DNA of 5,752 nucleotides. Source: Rhodocyclaceae bacterium. GTDB taxonomy: Bacteria > Pseudomonadota > Gammaproteobacteria > Burkholderiales > Rhodocyclaceae. Positions 1 through 5,752 of this stretch are shown piece by piece. The notes below the pieces were generated by a model. That model was not told the DNA's origin and made no database searches. It saw nothing but the letters and a program-made list of their open reading frames with translations. The position numbers and the translations under genes were made by a program. Numbering within the stretch: the stretch's first letter is position 1; each line of letters begins with the position of its first letter. The stretch spans positions 1 through 5,752 of the forward strand of contig JAUYFZ010000230.1 of NCBI GenBank assembly GCA_030689585.1, read 5' to 3'.

Positions 1-25
1 ATTTTCCCATGTGTAATCAACAAGT

Positions 26-102
26 TAAAAGATGTGTGCATACGGAAGCCTTGAAGGGGAGGGAGAGATGCTCCTCCCCCTTCAAGGCTACCGTAAGCAC
101 AC
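26..102 (-). terminator. Possible transcription terminator of the hsd operon
   Basis: In the direction of hsdR transcription, the long hairpin (102 to 34) is followed at once by ATCTTTTAA, a short T-run. It starts 70 bases after the hsdR stop. A strong stem followed by a T-run is terminator-like, but the run is short and the stem unusually long, so the hairpin may be a dispersed repeat that only incidentally stops transcription. Confidence 0.4.
34..102. repeat. Long imperfect inverted repeat (hairpin) downstream of hsdR
   Basis: The arms run from about 34 to 66 and from about 71 to 102. The outer parts GTGTGC-TACGG-AGCCTTGAAGGGG pair with only two A/A- or T/T-type mismatches, and the inner G-run is offset by one base. 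The arms are about 32 bases with a very short loop, so either strand can form a strong hairpin. No gene is visible around it. The C-run/TTCAA/G-run core is the type of intergenic repeat found in many copies in some proteobacteria; that this is such a dispersed element is inference. Confidence 0.75.
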
Positions 103-135
103 AAGTTGGAGCATCTTACTCCTCCCCCTTCAAGG
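71..135 (+). repeat. Direct repeat CTCCTCCCCCTTCAAGG, two copies
   Basis: The 17-base sequence CTCCTCCCCCTTCAAGG occurs exactly at 71-87 and again at 119-135. The first copy is the right arm of the long inverted repeat, and the second opens the short palindrome. Shared sequence between the two hairpins suggests they are copies or parts of one repeat family. Confidence 0.85.
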
Positions 136-141
136 GGGAGG
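121..141. repeat. Short palindrome CCTCCCCCTT/AAGGGGGAGG
   Basis: Two perfect ten-base arms (121-130 and 132-141) flank a single central C. The palindrome lies between the hsdR stop and the long inverted repeat, with further G-rich sequence at 142-156. There is no T-run beside it in the hsdR direction, so on its own it is not a convincing terminator. It resembles REP-like intergenic palindromes. Confidence 0.7.
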
Positions 142-171
142 CAGGGAGGGGGATGGAGAATGTGTTTCACG

Positions 172-3100
172 TTAATGTCCTGTCCGTGGAACGCTCCACG
201 TCGATGATAACGCCTCGGCCTGCTGCAGTACCGTTTGTACGGCTGCGTCCTGCAGATCAGGCGGGTATCCATACTTGCGCAGAATGCGCTTCACCAGAAC
301 CCGCATCCGCGCACGAGCAGAATCACGATGCGCCCAATCCACCGATACGTTCTCGCGCAGGCTCACCAACAATTCGTGTGCGATGAGTTTCAGTTTGTCG
401 TCACCCATCATTTGAATCGCGCTCTCGTTCTCGGCCAGCGCGTCGTAGAAGGCAATTTCATCCTCGGACAGGCCTTGCTCTTCACCCCGCTGGCGCGCTG
501 CCCGAATATCCTTGGCGAGATCGATCAACTCCTGCAAAACCTCAGCAGTGGTGATCGCATTGGCGTGATACCGTGCGACCGCATCTTCCAACCGCTCCGA
601 AAACGCCTTGGTTTGTACAACGTTGGCTTTGCTGCGGGAGCGGATGCCGTCGTTGATCAACTTCCGTAACGCTTCGAACGCGAGGTTCTTGCGTTCCATC
701 TGCTGAACTTCGGCTAAGAACTCGTCGGACAGGATCGAGATGTCCTGGCTCTTGATTCCGGCGGCTGCGAGGATATCGACGATCTCGGTGGAAACTACGG
801 CGCGACTCACGATCTGCTGGATCGCCCGCTCTTGCAAATAAACGCGCTCTTGCTGAGTCACGCCCGCCCCGGTGCTGCTCTTTACCAGCGCGGCACGGAT
901 CGCCTGGAAGAAGCCCACTTCCTCTCGGATTTCGCGGGCATCGTCGGATGCTGATGTAAGAGAGAACGCCTTGGACAACGCCAGCACGGCATCCTGATAA
1001 CGGCGATGTGCCTCCTTTTTGCCATCCTTGGTTTTTACCGAAGCCGCCAACTTTTGCTGCATGTCGAGAATCCACTCAATGGCACCGGCCATCATTGCCA
1101 AACGTTCTTGAGGTGTTCCACCCATCGCTGAGGCGTAGTCAAAGCCGTGGTACATATCGCGCACAACTTCGACCTTTTCCATCAGCACGGCGACGGCCTG
1201 CGACTCGTCGATACCGGTGTTCTCCTGGTCGCTCGATGAGTATTGCGAAAGTGCCGATTTCAGATTCTGGGCGATACCGATGTAGTCAACGATCAACCCG
1301 GCCGGCTTGTCGCGGAACACACGATTCACCCGTGCAATCGCCTGCATCAAGCCATGCCCCTGCATCGGCTTGTCCACGTACATCGTGTGCATACAGGGCG
1401 CGTCAAAGCCGGTGAGCCACATATCCCGCACGATCACCAATTTCAGCGGGTCTGATGCGGAGCGTGCGCGCTTGGCCAGCAAATCGCGGCGAGACTTGTT
1501 GCCGATGTGCTGTTGCCACTCTTCGGGGTCACTGGCAGCACCCGTCATCACAATCTTCACCGCCCCCGTGTTGTCATCGGTACTGTGCCAGTCCGGACGG
1601 AGCTTCACGATCTCGTCATACAGCTTCACGCAGATACGACGGCTCATGCACACCACCATCGCCTTTCCGTCCAGCGCAGCAACGCGATCCTCGAAGTGGG
1701 TGACCATGTCCGCAGCTACCAGCGCGAGACGCTTATCACTGCCCACCAAGGCTTCCACGGTCGACCATTTGCGCTTGAAGCGTTCCTGTTCGACCTCTGG
1801 ATCGTCCTCCGTGAGTTCGCTCACCTCGGCATCGATCTTCGGCTTCTCGTCCTCATCAAGCTCAATGCGAGCAAGCCGCGACTCGTAGTAGATCGGCACG
1901 GTCGCACCGTCCTCGACTGCGCGGCTGATGTCGTAAACGTCGATGTAATTGCCGAACACCGCCGGGGTATTCACATCGTCGGCCTCAATGGGCGTGCCGG
2001 TAAAACCAATGAACGATGCGTTGGGCAGCGCATCGCGCAGGTACTTGGCGAACCCGTAGGAAATTTCCCCCGTTTTGGCATTCACCTTGGCACGAAAACC
2101 ATATTGGCTGCGGTGCGCTTCATCAGCGATGACGACCACGTTGCGGCGGTTTGTGAGTGCTGCACCCTCACCAAACTTTTGCAAGGTTGTAAAAATCACC
2201 CCACCCGATGCACGCGCCAAAAGTTTCTGCAAGTCTTCACGGCTGCCGGCCTGTACGGGGGTTTGTCGAATCAGGTCACGGCACATCGAGAAGGTGGCGA
2301 ACAACTGGTCATCGAGGTCATTGCGGTCGGTCAGCACGACAAGCGTTGGATTGGCCATCGCTGGATGTTTGACCAGTTGCCCTGCGTAGAACGCCATCAA
2401 CAAACTCTTGCCGGAGCCTTGTGTGTGCCAGATTACCCCAGCTCTTCTGTCACCTTTTGCTTGGGTTCTAACGCTGGGTAAGCCGTAATTGGCAGGTTCC
2501 TCATGCACCCCCTGCCATTGGCTTGATGCGCGAAGGGTCGAATCGATCGCACGAATGACCGCGTGAAACTGGTGGTAGCCCGCGATAATTTTCGCCAAGC
2601 CTGAACCCGTCTCACCAAACACAGTGAAATGACGCAGCAGATCAAGCAAGCGGCTTTGCTCGAAAACGCCCTCAATCAAGGTTGAAAGCTCCGGCGCGCC
2701 TTTTGGGGCAATGTCTTTGCCGTCGGTTGTGCGCCACGGCATAAACCGCTCCAGGTCGGCAGAGAGCGAGCCGACGCGGGCGGTGATCCCATCCGATGTC
2801 ACCAGCAGTGCATTGGTATTGAATAGTGCCGGGATCTGTTTTTTGTAGGTCTGTAGTTGGTTGAAAGCACCCGCCAAAGTTGCATTGCTGCTACCGGGAG
2901 CCTTCAGTTCGATCACGCCAAGCGGCATTCCATTCACGAACACCACCACGTCCGTGCGGCGGTTATGTTGCCCGGCGATCACCACGAACTGACTCACCAC
3001 TAACCAATCGTTCTGCGCTGGCCGCTCGAAGTCGATGAGGGAAACCTTGCCCGCCGTCAGCGTGCCGCGCATGTCACCTTCTACGGCGTAATACTCAACA

Positions 3101-3393
3101 TCGACACCCTCGGTCATCAGCTTATGGAGTCGGCGGTTTTCTTCGAGGAGCGACGGCAATTCAGATTGCATGACCTTGCGTATCGCATCCTGACGCGCAT
3201 CCAAGGGTATTCCTGGATTGAGCTTTGCTACGGCATCCTCCAAGCGACGCTGAAGCACCACCACATCGTGACTGTCACGCTCAGCGCGATGGCCATCGGG
3301 GCCGATATTTTCTTCTTGCTCGATGCGGTAGCCCAGCCCGCGCAGTTGCTCTAGTAGTGCCCGCTCAACAGCGGCTTCAGATAAAAAAGCCAT
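172..3393 (-). CDS. hsdR: Type I restriction enzyme R subunit (HsdR), complete
   Basis: This is the ATP-driven DNA translocase and endonuclease of a type I restriction-modification complex, which cuts DNA remote from unmethylated target sites. The 1073-residue length is close to EcoR124I HsdR (about 1040). The N-terminal PD-(D/E)xK nuclease domain shows D148, E162-L-K164 and a QxxxY motif at Q179-Y183; the D/E/K spacing matches what is known for EcoR124I. The superfamily 2 motor follows: Walker A TQGSGKS at 324-330, DEAH at 424-427, FTGTP at 464-468, the motif V region WLTGFDAP at 659-666 and motif [10 protein letters not shown] at 684-691. The C-terminal 350 residues are helical and probably bind the HsdS/HsdM core. 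No frameshift or lost key residue is visible, so the subunit should be active. The start at 3391-3393 overlaps the previous stop by one base (TAATG) and has GAGGG six bases upstream. It is the last gene of the operon. Confidence 0.97.
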   Translation of the reverse strand: MAFLSEAAVERALLEQLRGLGYRIEQEENIGPDGHRAERDSHDVVVLQRRLEDAVAKLNPGIPLDARQDAIRKVMQSELPSLLEENRRLHKLMTEGVDVEYYAVEGDMRGTLTAGKVSLIDFERPAQNDWLVVSQFVVIAGQHNRRTDVVVFVNGMPLGVIELKAPGSSNATLAGAFNQLQTYKKQIPALFNTNALLVTSDGITARVGSLSADLERFMPWRTTDGKDIAPKGAPELSTLIEGVFEQSRLLDLLRHFTVFGETGSGLAKIIAGYHQFHAVIRAIDSTLRASSQWQGVHEEPANYGLPSVRTQAKGDRRAGVIWHTQGSGKSLLMAFYAGQLVKHPAMANPTLVVLTDRNDLDDQLFATFSMCRDLIRQTPVQAGSREDLQKLLARASGGVIFTTLQKFGEGAALTNRRNVVVIADEAHRSQYGFRAKVNAKTGEISYGFAKYLRDALPNASFIGFTGTPIEADDVNTPAVFGNYIDVYDISRAVEDGATVPIYYESRLARIELDEDEKPKIDAEVSELTEDDPEVEQERFKRKWSTVEALVGSDKRLALVAADMVTHFEDRVAALDGKAMVVCMSRRICVKLYDEIVKLRPDWHSTDDNTGAVKIVMTGAASDPEEWQQHIGNKSRRDLLAKRARSASDPLKLVIVRDMWLTGFDAPCMHTMYVDKPMQGHGLMQAIARVNRVFRDKPAGLIVDYIGIAQNLKSALSQYSSSDQENTGIDESQAVAVLMEKVEVVRDMYHGFDYASAMGGTPQERLAMMAGAIEWILDMQQKLAASVKTKDGKKEAHRRYQDAVLALSKAFSLTSASDDAREIREEVGFFQAIRAALVKSSTGAGVTQQERVYLQERAIQQIVSRAVVSTEIVDILAAAGIKSQDISILSDEFLAEVQQMERKNLAFEALRKLINDGIRSRSKANVVQTKAFSERLEDAVARYHANAITTAEVLQELIDLAKDIRAARQRGEEQGLSEDEIAFYDALAENESAIQMMGDDKLKLIAHELLVSLRENVSVDWAHRDSARARMRVLVKRILRKYGYPPDLQDAAVQTVLQQAEALSSTWSVPRTGH

Positions 3394-3803
3394 TATTTTC
3401 CCTCGTCTTTTCGTATTGATTTACGCCGTGGCTTAGGCATCAGTTGGATGTTCTTCGCGATGATGACATCCTGTTTGCGAATCACCGCGCCAAACGAATC
3501 TCGCGCCACAGCCGGTTTGCGTTTAAACAAGCAACTCATTGAAAGTAAACCATTTAAATAGCGCAGACCGTGCTTACGTCGGCTTGCTTTTAAATAAGCG
3601 TCACGCCCAAAATGGCACATAGCTACGATAGCGGGTGGAGGTTTGGGCAGGGTCGGCAAGCTTGATTTTTCCAACATCCATTGTCGCCGCAATGACTTGG
3701 GAAAACCGTTGCTGACTTGTCTTCCGATAGCTTGAATCGCAATTTCCGGAAACATCTTGGCCGCCTTCATGGTATCGATAATGTTTTGCAGGTGCTTGCT
3801 CAT
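3393..3803 (-). CDS. Hypothetical basic 136-residue protein between RhuM and HsdR
   Basis: I do not recognise this protein and assign no function. It is strongly basic: 29 Lys/Arg against 8 Asp/Glu, with a basic tail (residues 124-136) and basic clusters at 72-81 and 94-101. That would fit nucleic-acid binding, but this is inference. There is a proline-rich stretch at 50-58, and no signal peptide or membrane segment. Residues 105-118 ([14 protein letters not shown]) match RhuM residues 223-236 at 13 of 14 positions, and the rest shows no clear match. The ATG at 3801-3803 overlaps the rhuM stop as ATGA and has no Shine-Dalgarno sequence, so translation probably depends on coupling to rhuM; its stop overlaps the hsdR start. 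Support for real coding: the overlaps on both sides, and mostly synonymous differences in the shared segment. Alternative: a decayed or rearranged remnant whose frame survived because it links rhuM to hsdR. Confidence 0.7.
   Translation of the reverse strand: MSKHLQNIIDTMKAAKMFPEIAIQAIGRQVSNGFPKSLRRQWMLEKSSLPTLPKPPPAIVAMCHFGRDAYLKASRRKHGLRYLNGLLSMSCLFKRKPAVARDSFGAVIRKQDVIIAKNIQLMPKPRRKSIRKDEGK
3400..3404 (-). promoter_or_regulatory. Ribosome binding site of hsdR
   Basis: On the minus strand GAGGG lies six bases before the hsdR ATG, inside the last codons of the upstream small ORF. It supports this start and lets hsdR be translated by new initiation as well as by coupling through the TAATG overlap. 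Confidence 0.7.
3450..3492 (-). repeat. Direct repeat copy 2 (inside the small ORF)
   Basis: This is a near-copy of 4133-4175, 683 bases away, encoding residues 105-118 of the small ORF. The five base differences fall in four codons; three of these are synonymous (Lys, Val, Ala) and one changes Ala to Ile. The pattern suggests that the copy has been translated in this frame since it arose. Confidence 0.85.
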
Positions 3804-4840
3804 GGTTTTGGCAGCTTGGGCTTCTTCGGCTGCGGTTGCTTTTCCAAATCGGTCACAGCCCGCTCAAAGTCTGCGTCCACTTGCCGTGCTTCATTGGCGG
3901 TAAGCGCCTTGAACTTGTCGTATTCCATATCTGCTTTGGCTAGGGCCATTTCGTGAGAAATGCGCCCAGCGTGGGTGAGAATACTGCGGTCGTTCAGGGT
4001 CAGAAAACCATTCAGCTTTTCGATCCAGTCCACCATGTGCATTGGCACTCGGCGCATGGCTTGGCCTTGGGCAAAAACAAGGTATTGCTCGACGAGGTTG
4101 TTCAATGCCGCCAACTCTGTCTCGCTGAGGTAGTTCTTGGCGATGGCAACATCCTGCTTGCGAATCACCGCGCCACGCCAGTTCGTCAGGCCAAGGTTCG
4201 GCTTGGTCGCATCTGCCCGCTCATGGACGATTTCGGCCGCTGTCTGGCCGGTGATCGCCCAATGCACCTTGTTTTGCACCGTTTTGAAAAACAGCAGACT
4301 GCCCTCCTGCGTGGGGTCGTAATCAATACTCGTCGCGTAGATGTCAGTAATCTTTTGGTAGAACCGCCGCTCCGAGGTGCGGATGTCTTGAATCCGCCGC
4401 ATCAACTCCTCGAAATAGTCGAAGGGCTGATCGGGGTTTTTCAGCCGATCATCATCAAGGAGGAAGCCCTTCACGATATATTCGCGCAGGTGCTGAGTGG
4501 CCCAGATGCGAAAGCGTGTGGCTACCGCACTTTTCACTCGATAGCCCACCGAAATGATGGCATCGAGATTGTAGAAACGAGTCGCGTAGTTTTTCCCGTC
4601 GGCGGCAGTAGTAAAGGAATCCTTTACGACTGAACCCTGCACCAATTCACCCTCGGCGAAGATGCTTTTCAGGTGCTGCCCGACGTTCTGCTTGGTGGTC
4701 TGAAATAGCTCCGCCATATGCTGCTGCGTGAGCCAGACCGTCTCACCTTCAAAGCGCACGTCGAGCTTCAGTTGCCCGTCTTCGGTCTGATAAACGAGGA
4801 ACTGGCCGCCCGGAGGTGAAATTTTGGAATCTTTACTCAT
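3800..4840 (-). CDS. rhuM: RhuM family protein (Virulence_RhuM), complete
   Basis: This 346-residue protein belongs to the RhuM family, named for a gene of Salmonella pathogenicity island 3. The family's molecular role is not settled, although members are often found inside type I restriction loci and near Fic/Doc-type genes. The N-terminal half carries the family signature: a TVWLTQQHMAELFQTTKQN segment at 35-53 that looks like a helix-turn-helix DNA-binding unit, then a YNLDAIISVGYRVKS segment at 90-104 and RIWATQHLREYIVKGF at 111-126. The central part has SERRFYQKITDIYA (156-169) and YDPTQEG (174-180), and the region [12 protein letters not shown] at 219-230 recurs in part in the next gene. 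The C-terminus is a charged helix ending in a Lys/Pro-rich tail (334-346). The start is firm: an eight-base Shine-Dalgarno sequence, and an ATGA overlap with hsdS. There are no transmembrane segments, so it is presumably cytoplasmic. A regulatory or restriction-modulating role is only inferred from position. Confidence 0.93.
   Translation of the reverse strand: MSKDSKISPPGGQFLVYQTEDGQLKLDVRFEGETVWLTQQHMAELFQTTKQNVGQHLKSIFAEGELVQGSVVKDSFTTAADGKNYATRFYNLDAIISVGYRVKSAVATRFRIWATQHLREYIVKGFLLDDDRLKNPDQPFDYFEELMRRIQDIRTSERRFYQKITDIYATSIDYDPTQEGSLLFFKTVQNKVHWAITGQTAAEIVHERADATKPNLGLTNWRGAVIRKQDVAIAKNYLSETELAALNNLVEQYLVFAQGQAMRRVPMHMVDWIEKLNGFLTLNDRSILTHAGRISHEMALAKADMEYDKFKALTANEARQVDADFERAVTDLEKQPQPKKPKLPKP
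4133..4175 (-). repeat. Direct repeat copy 1 (inside rhuM)
   Basis: This 43-base segment encodes RhuM residues 223-236 ([14 protein letters not shown]). It recurs in the same orientation and reading frame at 3450-3492 with 38 of 43 identical bases, and similarity stops abruptly at both ends. As the segment fits the RhuM family here, this is probably the parental copy. Confidence 0.85.
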
Positions 4841-5752
4841 GGCCTGACCTCCTCTATGGATTCTAGGTTTGCCACGCGCAACTCACCGGAAAGCAGCTTG
4901 GGTAATAAGGTGTCGCGCAGGGTGGCGAGGGTGCGGGATTGAATGCGACTGGCGATGATGTGGTTGATGAGCGGCGACATGATGCGTGTCATGGCATCGA
5001 GAAGCGGTGGCGGTGAGATGAGAACTTTGGCGGCTGTCAGGTGACCGCGCTGAATGTGTCCCATCGTGGTGGCTTTGCCAGCGGCGATGAGACGAAATTC
5101 GTCGAGATGATAAAGCGTCCAAAGATAGTAGAACCACTTTGAAAACTCGGGTGACGTGACTTTGAAAAGATGTTGGTTTAGCGCGCCAGAGCCGCCGCAC
5201 CAGAGTTCAACTTCAAGACTGCCAGACCATGAGAAAAGCACGTCGCCATCTTGGACGATGTATGCGGGAGGCAGGTCGGTGTTGCAACGATCAGCTCCGA
5301 CGGAGTCGCCTTTGCGGAGTTGGGCAATCTTGATGACCGGAAGCGTCGGGTCGTCGCCGGGTGGAAACTTCTGGAGGGCAAGACCGTTGAGGTAGTGGGC
5401 GGTCTTGTCGAGACTGCGGACTTCCCACCCCTTCGGAATCTCCCCCAATTCCGAATCCTCAAACGCATCAGGGAATAGCGCGGCGATTTCGGGGGTTAAG
5501 CCCAGCGGCTGGCGACCTTCCATCTTCGCCCGCACGGGGTCGAAGTCTACAAACCATGATTTGAACAAAGCCCGCGCCATCGCCTCCAGCGTCGCGTTCA
5601 TCCGCCGATTCAGCTCGATCTTGTCGTCCAGCGTGCCGAGAATGTGGGCAATGGCGCGTTGTTCGGGGATGGGTGGGCAAGTGAATTTGAAGCCGAAGAT
5701 ATCGTTCAGCGTGATACTCGCCTGACTCGCGCTACCTTGAGCAGTACCGACA
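4837..5752 (-). CDS. hsdS: Type I restriction-modification specificity subunit (HsdS), 5' truncated by window edge
   Basis: HsdS recognises the two halves of the target sequence and holds HsdM and HsdR. The frame is open to the window edge; 304 residues plus the stop are present, and most of target recognition domain 1 and the start are missing. Visible residues 1-60 are the end of TRD1 and the central conserved region, with PPIPEQRAIAHILGTLDDKI (26-45) and ELNRRMNATLEAMARALFKS (46-65). TRD2 begins near ELGEIPKGWEVRSL (101-114) and runs to about 250. The C-terminal conserved helix follows, ending with TLLPKLLSGEL (281-291). The central and distal conserved regions are the usual half-repeats of HsdS: a GTAQGSASQ-type loop, a PP turn, then a long helix. 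The Met at 5599-5601 is internal (residue 51) and is not the true start. The stop overlaps rhuM by four bases (ATGA). hsdM is expected upstream, beyond 5752. Confidence 0.95.
   Translation of the reverse strand, partial: VGTAQGSASQASITLNDIFGFKFTCPPIPEQRAIAHILGTLDDKIELNRRMNATLEAMARALFKSWFVDFDPVRAKMEGRQPLGLTPEIAALFPDAFEDSELGEIPKGWEVRSLDKTAHYLNGLALQKFPPGDDPTLPVIKIAQLRKGDSVGADRCNTDLPPAYIVQDGDVLFSWSGSLEVELWCGGSGALNQHLFKVTSPEFSKWFYYLWTLYHLDEFRLIAAGKATTMGHIQRGHLTAAKVLISPPPLLDAMTRIMSPLINHIIASRIQSRTLATLRDTLLPKLLSGELRVANLESIEEVRP
4847..4854 (-). promoter_or_regulatory. Strong ribosome binding site of rhuM
   Basis: Minus-strand GAGGAGGT sits six bases before the rhuM ATG and lies within the last codons of hsdS. 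It is the best Shine-Dalgarno match in the window, and fixes the rhuM start at 4838-4840. Its strength suggests that RhuM is made at a good level relative to its neighbours. Confidence 0.8.

Noticed and set aside
71..135. CRISPR-like array from repeated 17-base units
   Set aside because: There are only two copies, each in a different hairpin context, and no further regular repeats or cas genes; an intergenic palindromic repeat explains them better.
9..386. Plus-strand open frame of 125 codons at the left end
   Set aside because: It runs through the inverted repeats and into the antisense of the hsdR 3' end; the product is low in recognisable structure and repeats the CSSPFK/YSSPFK pattern only because of the DNA repeat.
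1507..2481. Plus-strand open frame of 324 codons
   Set aside because: It lies wholly antisense to the nuclease/motor part of hsdR, whose motifs are unmistakable; the product has no recognisable domain and is a shadow of hsdR codon usage.
3953..4633. Plus-strand open frame of 226 codons
   Set aside because: It is antisense to the well-supported rhuM gene and its product resembles no family.
3393..4840. RhuM plus small ORF as a toxin-antitoxin pair
   Set aside because: The layout of two overlapping genes is compatible, but neither protein shows a known toxin active site or antitoxin fold that I can identify, so the label would be unsupported.
4837..5601. HsdS starting at the Met at 5599-5601 as a short 254-residue protein
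   Set aside because: The frame is open upstream to the window edge and encodes the conserved end of TRD1 and central region (PPIPEQRAIAHILGTLDDKI), so the Met is internal.

Overview
The window shows the distal part of a type I restriction-modification operon, all on the minus strand. Read from the right edge leftward it holds: the 3' two-thirds or so of hsdS (specificity subunit, its start lies outside the window), an intact RhuM-family gene, an unrecognised basic small protein of 136 residues, and a complete hsdR (restriction/translocase subunit, 1073 residues). The methyltransferase gene hsdM and the operon promoter are not in the window; they would be expected to the right of base 5752.

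The four genes are packed without gaps. hsdS/rhuM and rhuM/small ORF share ATGA stop-start overlaps, and small ORF/hsdR share a TAATG overlap. A single polycistronic mRNA with translational coupling is the simplest reading. Good Shine-Dalgarno sequences stand before rhuM and hsdR, but none before the small ORF. HsdS would choose the DNA target, HsdM (unseen) would methylate it, and HsdR would translocate and cut. What RhuM and the small protein add is unknown. Their position between S and R subunits suggests an accessory or modulatory role, which is inference.

The most unusual point is that the small ORF carries, in frame, a 43-base near-copy (38 of 43 identical) of a segment of rhuM. It encodes 13 of 14 identical residues in both proteins, while I saw no other convincing resemblance between them.

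Bases 1-171, downstream of hsdR, contain no convincing gene. They hold a long imperfect inverted repeat (34-102), a short perfect-armed palindrome (121-141) and a 17-base direct repeat linking the two. This looks like the C-rich/G-rich intergenic repeat type common in some proteobacterial genomes, and the long hairpin is followed, in the direction of hsdR transcription, by a short T-run, so it may also end the transcript.

Organism: protein style (EcoR124I-like HsdR, proteobacterial-type HsdS and RhuM), moderately GC-rich coding sequence and the intergenic repeat type fit a proteobacterium, most likely a betaproteobacterium. That is inference from general appearance only.
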